From Zingiber officinale (Eukaryota > Streptophyta > Magnoliopsida > Zingiberales > Zingiberaceae): 64,000 nucleotides of DNA. Of the stretch, positions 1-13,276 are shown one piece after another. The position numbers and the translations under genes were made by a program. Under the pieces are notes generated by a model. It had not been told where the DNA came from, made no database searches, and was given only the letters and a program-made list of their open reading frames with translations. The DNA lies in contig NC_055991.1 in NCBI RefSeq assembly GCF_018446385.1, positions 73,784,123-73,848,122 on the forward strand, in the 5' to 3' direction. Positions within the stretch are counted from its first letter, which is position 1. The number at the start of each line of letters is the position of its first letter.

Positions 1-2685
1 TGAGTAGTAAGATATATCTAACAGCAACAAACATGGAATACAGCTTCCTAATCATATATAGGGAATATGCAAAACTGAAAGGTAACTGAGGAAGCTGTAC
101 TCACCAGGAACTCCTACCCAGACAAAAGGGTCGTCAAATCGAAAGTATCAATAATCCTGTATGCAGGTCAAAGGTATGCATCCAACCAAAATGCAGCAAC
201 CAAATGCAGCAAACACAATCACAATAATATAAAATACATCAATGCATATGATGCTAATGATGCGTCCTGGTCACCCCTGACGCCAGTCAGTCATCTCACA
301 CACAAATGGTGAGACCGAGTGGGTAGGGCTGTGACAACCGTGCACTCTGTCGTCACTACTCCTGATGAGTGACCGAGTGGACGGGATGCTGTCGGAGTAC
401 TCCTGTCCTGTGACCCCAAATCATAAATGGGGGAGCTCAATGCTCTCAACTCCCGGTACACGATGACGGGGAGGTATCTCTGCCGGCTACCACGCCGAGT
501 CACCCGAACAGAGTCCACCGTCTGCCGGCTACTACGCTGCTACACTAAATGCTAGCGGAGCCAAACAGAGCGGAACTGACTGCCGGCTACCACGCTGGGT
601 CATATGACCAACGGAGCCAAACAGCAGAACCGCCACACACCTGCCTGATATACCACTAATCCATGAGTGGTGGTGTGTGCAGTACATGTAACTGGCGATG
701 TGCTCAACCATAGTGGAGCCGACAATCGCGCAGCATGCAATCATGATGCATGACACTAAGCATAGTCATAAACTGATCAACATAACCATATCCATATATA
801 TAATATGGGTACCACAATATCAGTGAGTCAAATCCACAGATCTAGGGTATACAGGTCCTCTATGGTATAACAACCTAGATCCTAAACATATCTCCCTTCC
901 ATAACATATGTACCAACAATATACACAGATCAAAGAATCAAAGTCTAGGTACACGAATCATATGTGATATACAAATAGAGGTACACAAGCCGGTCATGGC
1001 ATAAAACCTAAGTATCAGACAGTCTCGATACATTTGACTGAAACCAAAAATCCAGAACCTAGTCCTAACCTCAGTAAAACATGGTATGTCACTTATTCTA
1101 GAAACTAAGATACTCATGGTAATACAGTACTCATGGCAATAAATCACATGATATAAGCACGGATACGTCACAGCGATAAACCTAACATGCTATGGATATC
1201 AAACAGTGACATACCAAAGACAAACATGTTCATTGCTTGTAGTTATAAAATACTATGCATATCCAAAGACAATATCATAAAAGATAAGTCAAGAGGTACC
1301 CGCCTCCGATATAGATCGAATCGAACCAATCCGATGTCGAGACGCCCGTCTCGAATCACAGTCCTGTAACAACACGATATACAGATTTAGCTAATTACAT
1401 ATTTCTTAATTAGATAAATCAAATTCCCGAGAAGCTAACCTAAATCCAAATCCAATTTTAAACCTTAATTGGATCATCAACTCCTCAATCATTTCATAAC
1501 TAGTTCATACAAATTAGAACTTGCAACAATTATAATCCCTCACAACAACGTAATCACATAATCTAGATTACATCATGATCTATAACAAAAATCAAAACTC
1601 TATTCCTTACCTCAACACCAAAGTCTCTTCTGTTGGTCCACAACAGGTGGTTTCTGTCGGAATAAGGGCAGCCGCTGAAACAAAATACATCATCGTCGCA
1701 ATAAATCTATAATTAGAAACCATAATCCGTAGTTAGCATAGCCTTCCACCCAACCCAAGTATTGCTCACAGCATGACAAGAACCAGAGTACCAAATTTGA
1801 AAACACAAACCTTAAGCCTTCACCTTCAACCCTTCTGCCGGATGCACTTACTGTTGGCGTCGGGCTCTATGGCCGGCGGCTCTGAAGAGGGGCAGCAACC
1901 AGGAACTAGGGCACGGAAGGAAGGTGGCAGTTGTGCTTCCAAATCACAGCAGAGGGGCTAGGGCAAATACGGCGTCGGTTGTGCCAGGAGGTGTCAGCGT
2001 TAGGGCACGGCACAGTAGACCCCAAACCAGCAACGAATCTAGGACACGGTTAAGAAAAGGATAGATCGGCGACGGGGTCTCGGATGCCGGCACAGGTGCG
2101 TCGGTAGTGGATCGGCACCGCTCCGTTCACCTCTGGTGGTGGTAGTGCTTGGTGCGGCTCGGAAAAGAGAAGAAGAAGAGTCCGGCGCTAGGGATGAGGA
2201 GCGGCTCGGTCGGCGGTGGCTCGTGCTCGCCGGCGCTTGGGCTTCGGCAGCAGGGGGATTAAGGCTTCGGCGTAGGCTGTGGTGGCGACGAGAGGTGGCT
2301 AGGGCAGAGGCTAGCTTCCGGCCGAGAGGGGCGGACGGCGGTGTCTCGTCGGACCAGAGAAGAGGGAAAAGGAGGCAGTGGCGGCGGCTGTTGCGGCGCC
2401 GGTTAGGGCAAGGAGAAGCTTCGGGAACGCGAGGGAGAGAAGGAGAGTCGGGCACAGTAACGGGAAGGAGTAAGAAAAAGAGAAAACAAATAAATAAGAA
2501 AAGGAAAAAAGAAATAAATAAATAAATCTTTTCCTCTCTTAAATGGATAGCCCAAACAGGCTTTTTCCGGACCCCGTTTTTATCCCCGTCAACTCGTCCG
2601 TACGAGCTCCGAAAAATTCCCGAAAAATCTCCAAAATTTTTGGAAAATTCCCTTATTAATATTCGCCTACTTCCGGTATTTTACA
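1..2685 (-). repeat. 3' LTR of element A (partial)
   Basis: Position 1 matches position 7636 in the other LTR, so about 500 bp of this LTR lie outside the window. Most of the sequence is nearly identical to 7636-10306. Differences cluster at about 480-620 and 1000-1110. The GC-rich part (about 1850-2460) has open frames on both strands that I do not treat as genes. Confidence 0.92.
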
Positions 2686-2698
2686 TTCTCCCCCTCTA
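2686..2698 (-). other. Polypurine tract of element A
   Basis: Read on the minus strand this is a G-rich purine run (TAGAGGGGGAGAA) ending directly at the 3' LTR. It is the expected primer site for plus-strand DNA synthesis, and the same motif precedes the 3' LTRs of C and D. Confidence 0.8.
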
Positions 2699-2794
2699 AT
2701 AAAAATTTGGTCCCCAAATTTCAGCATCTACCATCAGCAAGTACTAACTACAGGCAAAGAGTGTAGATGCTTAACGGTAAATAAATCACATACC

Positions 2795-5190
2795 TCAAGT
2801 GAAAAGATGGGGATATCGAGCTCGGATAGTGTCCTCGAGCTCCCAAGTAGCCTCCTCATCCGAGTGATGCTGCCATCCGACTTTAACCAGCCGGATAGTC
2901 TTGTTCCGCAACTGACGCTCTTTCCGGTCGAGAATCCGTACCGGAACCTCCTCATATGTAATGTCAGGCTGGACAGGAACTGGAATATCTGTCAGCACAT
3001 GCGTCGGATCGGGTACATATCTCCTCAGCATGGATACATGAAATACATCGTGCACGCCTGACAGGGACGGTGGTAGTGCCAGTCGGTAAGCTACTGCTCC
3101 GATCCTCTCCAAGATCTGGAAAGGTCCAATGTATCGCGGGCTAGCTTACCTCTGAGGTCAATCTCTTTACTCCTTTCGTGGGTGAATCTCGCAGAAATAC
3201 ATGATCGCCAATAGAGAACGCTAGGGGTCTGCGTCTCCGATCAACATAACACCTCTGGCGATCTTGCGCCTCTAACATTCTCCGTCTGATAATACGGACC
3301 AACTCTTCGTTCTGCTGAGCTCTATGAGGTCCCAACAACTGGGCCTCCCCAACCTCATCCCAAAGGGTGGGTGTACGATAAAACCTACCATACAACGCTT
3401 CAAGCGGTGTCATCCGGATAGCCGAAAGAAAACTATCGTTGTAGGCGAACTCTACCAATGGCAGATGGTCCTCCCAACTGCCTCCAAAATCCAATACACA
3501 CGATCTCAGCAAATTCTCTAGAGTCTGAATGGTCCGTTCTGATTGTCCATCTGTCTGCGGATGTGAAGCTGTACTGAAACAGAGCTCAGTGCCCAAGGCC
3601 TGCTGCAAACTCTGCTAGAAACGAGACGTGAACCGGGGATCTCTATCCGAAATAATAGTCAAAAGGACACCATATAATATAATGATCTTCCGGTAATACA
3701 GATCTGCCAATCGATCCAGGGAATCCGACTTCCGAATCGCCAAGAAGTGCGCCGATTTGGTTAATCAATCAATGATTACCCCAAATCGTGTCATAGCCTC
3801 ATCGTCTCCTCGGCAAACTCACCACAAAATCCATGGTAATATGTTCCATTCCCACTCAGGAATAGGAATCTGCTGAAATAATCCGGCAGGTATCTAGTGT
3901 TCTGCCTTCACCTGCTGACAGACAAGACATCTTGTTACAAATTATGCGATGTCTTCACTCATATCGTTCTACCAATAGGAACACCTCAAATCTCGATACA
4001 TGCGGGTCCCACCTGGGTGGATAGCACATCGTGAGTGATGAGCCTCCTGACGTAACTCCGATAAGACCGGGTGAGACTGAGGTACGCACAATCCGCCTCA
4101 GAAGTATATAATACCCGCTTCATCTCGGGGAAACTTAGTCTGTTGCCCGGAAGCTATCCAGCTGCCAATAAACTACAAATTCTGATCTCCAGCCTAGGGC
4201 TCTCAGATCCTCGTCCTGATCGACGACTGAGCAATCATGGTAACAAGAATACCTTGCTCTGTCTATCCCTGCTCCTCAAGGTCTAACTCGAAGAAACCCT
4301 GAACCAAGTCTATAACTGAAACTCGGTGGCAAGCTAAAGTCCCTCTGGACTTCCTGCTAAGTGTATCGACAACCACATTAGCTCTCCCTGGGTGATAACT
4401 AATTATACAATCATAATCTTTCAGGAACTCCATCCATCTCCTCTATCGGAGATTAAGTTCCTTCTAAGTAAACAGATATTTGAGACTCTTATGGTCAGTG
4501 AGAATCTCAAATGTAACGCCATATAAATAATGTCGCCAAATCTTCATGGCAAAAATAATAGCGACTTGCTCCAGATCATGTACAGGGTAGTTCTTCTCAT
4601 GCTCCTTCAACCGACGAGAAGCATAGGAGACTACTCTATCGTGCTGCATCAAAACAGCGTCCAAACCCGGTAGAGATGCGTCGGTATAGAGCACGAATTC
4701 GTCCTCTCCAGAAGGTACAACCAAAAATCGGAGCCGACACTAAACTCCGCTTCAGCTCCTATAAGCTGGTCTTGCAAAACTCAGTCCAAGTGAACATCAC
4801 GCCTTTCCTGATCAGGCGTGTAAGTAGCATAGCAATCCGTGAGAAACCTTCAACGTATCTCCTGTGGAACCACGGTATACTCCTACTGGTGACCGCGTGT
4901 CCTAATCATCATCACATAAGACAATCCAAATAAGCATTACTGATCATCATATATAGATGTTCTCGTCGAAACATCTCTAGATCTAAGCAAAGGTGGTGTA
5001 CGTGACTCACCGCGGATCCGAAATAGATCACATCATCGTCAACAAAGACAATGGAATTCGATCCAAACATCCTCGAAATACCAGAATCATCAAGTCTTTG
5101 AAAACATCTAAGGCTTTACAAGCCCTAATGGTAAAACCAAGATACATAATGTATGTATCTCAGACATTCTATCCATAAGATCCCTGACAA
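2795..5190 (-). pseudogene. Decayed pol of element A (RT trace, RNase H, integrase, chromodomain)
   Basis: On the minus strand the pieces are, in order: a very decayed reverse transcriptase trace at about 5190-5000, visible only by nucleotide alignment with element C around its catalytic region; RNase H at 4724-4464 with a YTDAS motif; heavily broken zinc-binding and core integrase at about 4300-3609; the integrase C-terminal part at 3608-3141; and the end of pol with the chromodomain at 3112-2795. The pieces are separated by stops and frameshifts. The chromodomain end is open here: the codon at 2873-2875 is TGG, where C and D carry TGA. The order is that of Ty3-gypsy chromoviruses. Confidence 0.85.
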
Positions 5191-5221
5191 TAAGTCTGAA
5201 ATATAATCACCAACCATACAA

Positions 5222-5432
5222 ATCACCAAAAATAGATCCTCCAGTGTGAGAGCAACGCTCCATCACAAGAAATACCACATATGTGGGAGCAACGCTCTAC
5301 CACAAGAAATCCTCCATATGTGGGAGTAACACTCCACTATAAATAATCCGTAACATGTATCTACAATAAATATGGGAGCAATGCTCCGCTACAAGCAATC
5401 CGTAATATGTGGGAGATACGCTCCACCACAAC
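5222..5432. repeat. Degenerate tandem repeat with palindromic core
   Basis: Four to five imperfect units of roughly 45-60 bp contain the phrase ATATGTGGGAGCAACGCTCC followed by CACAA. Each core GGAGC-AAC-GCTCC is a short inverted repeat that could fold into a small hairpin. Later units are decayed. Confidence 0.7.
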
Positions 5433-5550
5433 AATACATAAGTGCCCAAAGCACCTAACTATCTAGATAGAGACTGCACGAGATCTCTCTACCACAGATC
5501 ACTGTGGATAGCCTAGGGTATAACCACCCAGTAAGCAAATCAAATCCATA

Positions 5551-5608
5551 GTCAACTCTATCATCCTCCTAGTGGGTCGGTCACCCACTAATAGGAGAAT
5601 TAGTTGAC
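5551..5608. repeat. 58-nt inverted repeat (hairpin)
   Basis: The arms GTCAACT...CCTCCTAGTGGGT and ACCCACTAATAGGAG...AGTTGAC pair around a five-base loop (CGGTC), with a few mismatches. It lies in the non-coding part of element A. Function unknown. Confidence 0.7.
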
Positions 5609-7115
5609 AGGGTAATACAACCAATGTCATAATATAGACATTTAACATTCTACATTCCACATAAATAGACTCATCATGATGCTACCAACCATACACCTAA
5701 CACACGTGCACACACAACATAGGTATGATCAACATAATCCTCTAATTAGTGCACACCCAACATACTCACAATATAGGTGTAAATCACCGTGATATCTCCA
5801 ACAATACATACCGAACCCGTGTGCATATATCATCGTAGGTAAAATCAACAATACCCCTCAAACAATACTCACATGACAAATATACACATATGCCAAGAGT
5901 ATAATCAACATATACTTCCAATAAGGCATACTAAACCCAGGTGCACTCACAAATCACACATAATCAACAAGATACCCCCAATATGTCAATCAGACACGTA
6001 CAGCTAACTAAGAAGCTATAATCCATAAGGAACATACAATAACCATATCTAGATGTGAATACTCACACTTCCTGCAAATGAACTAACCATCAGAGAACTC
6101 CTATAACTCATTACAATCATATGTACATGAAACAAAGCTAGGGATAATCAACATATTTGACCCAATCAACCTGACATTCTGAAACGGTAGGGTCACCTTC
6201 TAAGTTATCCCACTAGGTACATACAGTCAAAAATTAAAGTCCACATGGAATATGATACATCGATCCTCTATAGACTGACCCAAATCGATAATGGTATACT
6301 GTCAATTCAATCTTTTCCACGTCAGTACAAAACATGTACTCAAATGTGCTCTAAATACCATACTAAGTACAAATAACCCAACGATTCGAACCTCTAAAAT
6401 AGAGTATGACTGTCCTCTACTGATCAAACCAACAAAACTAAATAAGTCATCTACTAACTAATCAAGAACCAATAAAGCCTCTACAAGCGTCTAAGGTAAA
6501 TCAACCCACGACTACCCCAAGTCAATATGTTTAAATCAGTTTTCTATTACCGATCTAATCAGAGTACAATAATCATCTACCGACGAAAACTAACTAAAGT
6601 ATATCGGTATTCTACTGACTAGTCAACATGAATATGAAGGTACTATCTACTACACACTAATAATAACAAAGGCTGGTATGTGCCTCCATCTTCTAACCAA
6701 TTAGTAGTAACAGAAGTTAATACTACTAATGGTATGATATGAAAGATCTGCAGAGACTATATTCCTTAATCTCTATTAAGGTCGGTAAAGATCAATGGCT
6801 ATCCCATCACATATAATACGTGCTACATCAACCAGACAGATACTAATAAAGAATGCTAATACAGATGATAAACTGTAATATAGGGCATATACTAACAGAG
6901 AGGTAGGACAACAGTATATACCAACATACCTCCTATAGCTTGGAGATGTCCTGCTGCTGCCAGGTCCCAAAACCCGAAAAGTCATATCGAGAAGACCAAA
7001 ACAGAAAATCCGAAACACCGAGAAAATAAGACTCGTAAGCCGATCTCTGATACCAAATAAATTGATATCAGATAAATCTCGAAAATCCAAAACACATAGC
7101 AAGTATCGTATACCT

Positions 7116-7127
7116 GCTCTGATACCA
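7116..7127 (-). other. Primer binding site of element A (initiator Met tRNA type)
   Basis: On the minus strand TGGTATCAGAGC lies a few bases inside the 5' LTR end at 7134. It is complementary to the 3' end of plant initiator methionine tRNA and starts minus-strand DNA synthesis. Confidence 0.88.
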
Positions 7128-7133
7128 CTAAAT

Positions 7134-10100
7134 TGTCATGCCCCGGAGGAGTCTATGTCCAAAGAAATTTCGGCAGCATCTCCCCTGTACGGCAGACAAT
7201 CTGAAACTTTTCTACAAACACTATATACCTCAGCCACATGCGGCTGGAATAATAACAATCAAAGAAAACAAACACCACGCAGTTAATATCAAATTCAGCC
7301 TCTGGCTGACACAACCACGCAGTTAAAAATAAAGCAGCCCACTCGGCTGTACCAAAACCAAAACACAAAACTGCTAGCCGGCTAGGCTTACACAACCAAT
7401 AACAAATACAAAATACCACATAACAACATCAACACTCCAAAAATAAAACCAGAGTACAGAGCTAAACAAACTTATACATAAAACAAACAAAACATACGTG
7501 AAACCGATAAGTCTTCTGATGTGACGTGGGGACCAGCAGACAGGATGCTCCAAGCGACACCATAAATAACCTGGTACCTGAAAAAGATAGTGTCAACGGG
7601 GGTGAGTTCAACAAATCAGCGAATACCAATGGACATGAGTAGTAAGATATATCTAACAGCAACAAACATGGAATCTGACTTCCTAATCATATATAGGGAA
7701 TATGCAAAACGAACTGAGGAAGCTGTACTCACCAGGAACTCCTACCCAGACAAAAGGGTCGTCAAATCGAAAGTGTCAATAATCCTGTATGCAGGTCAAA
7801 GGTATGCATCCAACCAAAATGCAGCAACCAAATGCAGCAAACACAATCACAATAATATAAAATACATCAATGCATATGATGCTAATGATGCGTCCTGGTC
7901 ACCCCTGACGCCAGTCTATCATCTCACACACAAATGGTGAGACCGAGTGGGTAGGGCTGTGACAACCGTGCACTTTGTCGTCACTACTCCTGATGAGTGA
8001 CCGAGTGGACGGGATGCTGTCGGAGTACTCCTGTCCTGTGACCCCAAATCATAAATGGGGGAGCTCAATGCTCTCAACTCCCGGTACAAAATGACGGGGA
8101 GGTATCTCTGGCTACCACGCCGAGTCTCGACCAACGGAGCCAAGCGAGTCCACCGCCGGCTACTCTGTTGCTACACGGAGCCAAACAGAGCGGAACTGTC
8201 TGTCGGCTACCATGCTGAGTCCTCAGACCAACGGAGCCAAACAGCAGAACCGCCACACACCTGCCTGATATACCACTAATCCATGAGTGGTGGTGTGTGC
8301 AGTACATGTAACTGGCGATGTGCTCAACCATAGTGGAGCCGACAATCGCGCAGCATGCAATCATGATGCATGACACTAAGCATAGTCATAAACTGATCAA
8401 CATAACCATATCCATATATATAATATGGGTACCACAATATCAGTGAGTCAAATCCACAGATCTAGGGTATACAGGTCCTCTATGGTATAACAACCTAGAT
8501 CCTAAACATATCTCCCTTCCATAACATATGTACCAACAATATACACAGATCAAAGAATCAAAGTCTAGGTACACGAATCATATGTGATATACAAATAGAG
8601 GTACACAAGCCGGTCATGGCATAAAAACCTAAGTATCAGATAATCTCGATACACATGACTGAAACCAAAAGTCCAGAACCTAGTCCTAACGTCAGTAAAG
8701 CATGGTATGTCACTTATTCTAGAAACTAAGATACTCATGGTAATACAGTACTCATGGCAATAAATCACATGATATAAGCACGGATACGTCACAGGCGATA
8801 AACCTAACATGCTATGGATATCAAACAGTGACATACCAAAGACAAACATGTTCATTGCTTGTAGTTATAAAATACTATGCATATCCAAAGACAATATCAT
8901 AAAAGATAAGTCAAGAGGTACCCGCCTCCGATATAGATCGAATCTAACCAATCCGATGTCGAGACGCCCGTCTCGAATCACAGTCCTGTAACAACACGAT
9001 ATACAGATTTAGCTAATTACATATTTCTTAATTAGATAAATCAAATTCCCGAGAAGCTAACCTAAATCCAAATCCAATTTTAAACCTTAATTGGATCATC
9101 AACTCCTCAATCATTTCATAACTAGTTCATACAAATTAGAACTTGCAACAATTATAATCCCTCACAACAACGTAATCACATAATCTAGATTACATCATGA
9201 TCTATAACAAAAATCAAAACTCTATTCCTTACCTCAACACCAAAGTCTCTTCTGTTGGTCCACAACAGGTGGTTTCTGTCGGAATAAGGGCAGCCGCTGA
9301 AACAAAATACATCATCGTCGCAATAAATCTATAATTAGAAACCATAATCCGTAGTTAGCATAGCCTTCCACCCAACCCAAGTATTGCTCACAGCATGACA
9401 AGAACCAGAGTACCAAATTTGAAAACACAAACCTTAAGCCTTCACCTTCAACCCTTCTGCCGGATGCACTTACTGTTGGCGTCGGGCTCTATGGCCGGCG
9501 GCTCTGAAGAGGGGCAGCAACCAGGAACTAGGGCACGGAAGGAAGGTGGCAGTTGTGCTTCCAAATCACAGCAGAGGGGCTAGGGCAAATACGGCGTCGG
9601 CTGTGCCAGGAGGTGTCAGCGTTAGGGCACGGCACAGTAGACCCCAAACCAGCAACGAATCTAGGACACGGTTAAGAAAAGGATAGATCGGCGACGGGGT
9701 CTCGGATGCCGGCACAGGTGCGTCGGTAGTGGATCGGCACCGCTCCGTTCACCTCTGGTGGTGGTAGTGCTTGGTGCGGCTCGGAAAAGAGAAGAAGAAG
9801 AGTCCGGCGCTAGGGATGAGGAGCGGCTCGGTCGGCGGTGGCTCGTGCTCGCCGGCGCTTGGGCTTCGGCAGCAGGGGGATTAAGGCTTCGGCGTAGGCT
9901 GTGGTGGCGACGAGAGGTGGCTAGGGCAGAGGCTAGCTTCCGGCCGAGAGGGGCGGACGGCGGTGTCTCGTCGGACCAGAGGAGAGGGAAAAGGAGGCAG
10001 TGGCGGCGGCTGTTGCGGCGCCGGTTAGGGCAAGGAGAAGCTTCGGGAACGCGAGGGAGAGAAGGAGAGTCGGGCACAGTAACGGGAAGGAGTAAGAAAA

Positions 10101-10306
10101 AGAGAAAACAAATAAATAAGAAAAGGAAAAAGAAATAAATAAATAAATCTTTTCCTCTCTTAAATGGATAGCCCAAACAGGCTTTTTCCGGACCCCGTTT
10201 TTATCCCCGTCAACTCGTCCGTACGAGCTCCGAAAAATTCCCGAAAAATCTCCAAAAATTTTGGAAAATTCCCTTATTAATATTCGCCTACTTCCGGTAT
10301 TTTACA
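7134..10306 (-). repeat. 5' LTR of element A (3.17 kb)
   Basis: A complete LTR, TGTAAAATACC...GGGGCATGACA on the minus strand. Long LTRs fit the Tekay/Del clade. It includes a GC-rich block (about 9470-10090) that gives long but low-complexity frames on both strands. The right edge abuts copia pol at 10307. Confidence 0.92.
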
Positions 10307-13276
10307 TCTTGATTTTCTCAGAATCAAGTCCTTTAGTGAGTGGATCAGCAATATTGTCTTTTGAACTTACAAAGTCCAATGACACCACTCCAAGAGATAC
10401 TAGCTCACGAATAGATTTCAATCATATTCGTACATGTCTCTTCTGTTTCTGGTTATACTTGGAGCTTCTAATCTGAGCTATTGTTGTTTGATTATCACAG
10501 TGCACTGAAATAGAAGGTATTGGCTTCATCATTAAGGGAATTTCAGAAAGAAGGCCCTTAAGCCAATCAACTTCAGTTACTGTGGTATCCAAAGCACACA
10601 ATTCTGCCTCAGATGTAGAACGGGTTATAATCGTCTGTTTAATAGACCTCCAAGCAACTGCACCGCCTCCAAGTGTAAAGACATAACCAGTAACGCCTTT
10701 ACACTCAGCAGTGTCAGCTATCCAACTGGCATCACTATATACCTCCAGGACTGCAGGGAATCTCCCATACCACAAGCCCAAGGATATAGTGCCTTTCAGA
10801 TATATGAGTACTCTATCTAATGCATCCCAATGCGTTCTGTCCAGACAGCTGGTAAACCTGCTCAATTTCGATATAGAAAAAGAAATATCAGGTCTAGAAC
10901 AATTTGCTAAATACATTAGACTACCTATTATTTGTGAGTATCTTAATTGAGACATTGCCACACCACTCTTATTCTTGTGGAGAGTTTTTGAAGGATCATA
11001 GGGTGTGACTACAGATTTAACTTGGCTATAGCCATATTTTCTAATACTCTCTCAATATAGAGTGATTGAGAAATTGTTATTCCATCAGTTGAACGAGTCA
11101 ACTTCAGCCCTAAAATCATATCAGCACAACCCATATCCTTCATATCAAACTTACCACTTAAGAGGGCCTTAGTCTCATTAATAATAGAAATGTTAGAACC
11201 AAACAGTAGAATATCATCTACATACAAACATAAGATAATACAATTATCATCTTTCATTTTAGCATACACACATTTATCAGAGTCATTCATTTCAAAGCCA
11301 AATGATAACATAGCTCTATCAAATTTTTCGTGCCACTGCTTTGGGGCTTGCTTCAAACCATAAAGAGATTTGACTAACCTACAGACTTTGTTCTCATTTC
11401 CAGAAACTACATATCCCTCAGGTTGATCCATATATATCTCTTCTTCAAGATCTCCATTAAGGAATGCCGTTTTGACATCCATTTGATGGACCTCAAGATG
11501 ATATATAGACGCCAATGCTATTAACACTCGGATTGTAGTAATTCTGGTAACAGGAGAATAAGTGTCAAAATAGTCAATCTCTTCTTTCTGTTTGAATCCC
11601 TTAGCAACTAGGCGGGCTTTGAATTTATCTACTGACCCATCAGGTTTTAGTTTTCTTTTAAACACCCATTTACATCCTATAGTGGTACACCCAGGAGGTA
11701 AATCTACCAACTCCCAAGTGGCATTAGAGATAATAGAGTCCATTTCACTTTTAATAGCCTCTTTCCAGTGTTTAGCTTCAGGAGAAGCCATAGCATCTCT
11801 ATATGTCACAGGATCACCTTCTATATTATAGGTGATAAAGTCCTGGCCTAAATCCGTAGACATACGTTGCCTCTTGCTCCTTCTTGGTTCTGTATACTCA
11901 CTGGATTCATCTAGTCTAGAGTGACTTGAGGAAGGTGTACCTACTACGGATAGTGGGACCTCTACGGAAGAAGGCTCATTTCTAGTAGGAATACTAGATT
12001 GAGGTGTTCTCGTCTTCATAGGAAATATATCCTCAAAAAATGTAGCATCGCGAAGTTCTACAATAGTATTTGCATCTATTCCAGGAATTTCTGATTTAAT
12101 AATCAGGAACCTATATGCAATACTATTTTGAGCATAACCCAAGAAGATACCATCTACGGTCTTTAGACCAAGTTTTTTCCTTCTGTGTTCAGGTACTAGT
12201 ACCTTTGCAAGGCAACCCCACACTTTAAGATATTTCAAACTTGTCCTTCGGCCTTTCCAAAGCTCTGACTTCATTGGGACTCTATTTAGCACATGGTATG
12301 CAGTGTATAGAGCCTCCCCCCACATAAAGTTGGGTAACCCAGAACTGCCTAACATGGAATTAATCATATCTTCAAGGGTTCGATTTTTTCGTTCTGCTAT
12401 ACCGTTGGATTGAGGACTATATGGAGCAGTTACCTCATGGATTATACCTGTATCTTGACAAAATTTTTGAAACAGGTTCGAGGTAAATTCTCCACCCCTA
12501 TCAGACCTTAACCTTTTAATAGTTTTATCGGTTTGATTCTCAGCTTCAGATTTAAAAACCATAAATTTATCTAAAGCTTCATCCTTGGTTTTTAATAAAT
12601 AAACATAACAATAACGAGAATGATCATCAATGAAGGTAATGAAATACTTTTTATGATCTCTCGTTATTACACCGTTAAACTCACAACAGTCAGTATGAAT
12701 CAATTCTAAAAAATCAGAATTTCTATCAACTAATTTGAAGGGTTTACGGGTTTGTTTATATTGCACACAAATTTCACATTTTTTCTTATCATTTATAGCA
12801 TGCTTAGGGATCATGTCAAGATTCATCATCCTTTTTACGGTATTAAAATTGACATGTCCTAATCTATCATGCCACAGATCATAAGACTCAATGTTATATG
12901 AACAACCAATATCAGAAGATTTATTTAAAGTAGCATTTTTTACATTGAGTTTAAATAAACCTTCATTAAGGTAACCTTTTCCAATAAAGGTTCCTAAATG
13001 TAATATTACAACTTTATTACATTTAAAGTTCAACTCATAACCAGCACGGACTAACTTTGATCCGCTAATCAAATTCCGACGGACCGCTGGAACGTGATGC
13101 ACCTCATGCAGTGACAGGACTTTTCCAGAGGTGAACCTCAGGTCAACTTGTCCTATCCCAAACACCCTGGCTGCAGAATGGTTCCCCATGGTCACGGAAG
13201 TGCCTTCAATTACCTAATAAGTAAGGAAGGCTGAGCGATCAGCACAACAGTGTACATTAGCACCTATATCAACTAA
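10307..13276 (-). pseudogene. Copia pol polyprotein, lightly damaged
   Basis: On the minus strand 13195-11009 is a 728-codon open stretch with the GAG-pre-integrase region, zinc-binding motif (H...H...CEIC), the DDE integrase core (HTD, SDRGGEF, AERKNRT), and reverse transcriptase with YVDD at 11224-11213. RNase H (YSDASW) is in a second frame at 10961-10422 after a frameshift near 11009. A third frame continues to 10307, ending in the conserved NIADPLTKGL region. Protease lies just upstream of 13195 in the same frame as gag; its active site reads D-I-G rather than D-T/S-G at about 13259-13270. Two TAG codons (13279-13277 and 13216-13214) separate gag from the open part. Confidence 0.9.

Larger units (their letters stand above)
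5191..6770. other. Non-coding stretch inside element A
   Basis: This AT-rich stretch occupies the place where related elements carry gag, protease and the front of reverse transcriptase. I see no conserved coding frame. It contains a short tandem repeat (5222-5432), a hairpin (5551-5608) and loosely repeated CA-rich phrases. Leader sequence resembling the start of element D resumes at about 6900-7133. Confidence 0.6.
1..10306 (-). mobile_element. Tekay-like Ty3-gypsy retrotransposon A, left end cut by window
   Basis: An LTR retrotransposon read on the minus strand. Its 5' LTR is 7134-10306 and its 3' LTR runs from 2685 past the left window edge. Both LTRs have the TGTAAAATACCGG start; the 5' LTR ends GGGGCATGACA, as in elements C and D. 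The 4.45 kb between them holds a PBS, a decayed pol and about 1.6 kb with no coding. The element interrupts the 3' end of copia pol: copia coding resumes exactly at 10307. The right-hand target repeat would be TCTTG; the left copy is outside the window. No gag or protease is recognisable, so the element is non-autonomous. Confidence 0.9.

Noticed and set aside
2039..2525. Overlapping 129-138 codon frames on both strands, repeated at 9661-10176
   Set aside because: They lie in the GC-rich part of the element A LTR, are Arg/Ser-rich, open on both strands at once and have no recognisable domain.
5222..5432. Possible CRISPR-like array (also considered for 29505-29755)
   Set aside because: Repeats are imperfect, contiguous and without unique spacers, and the setting is plant retroelements.
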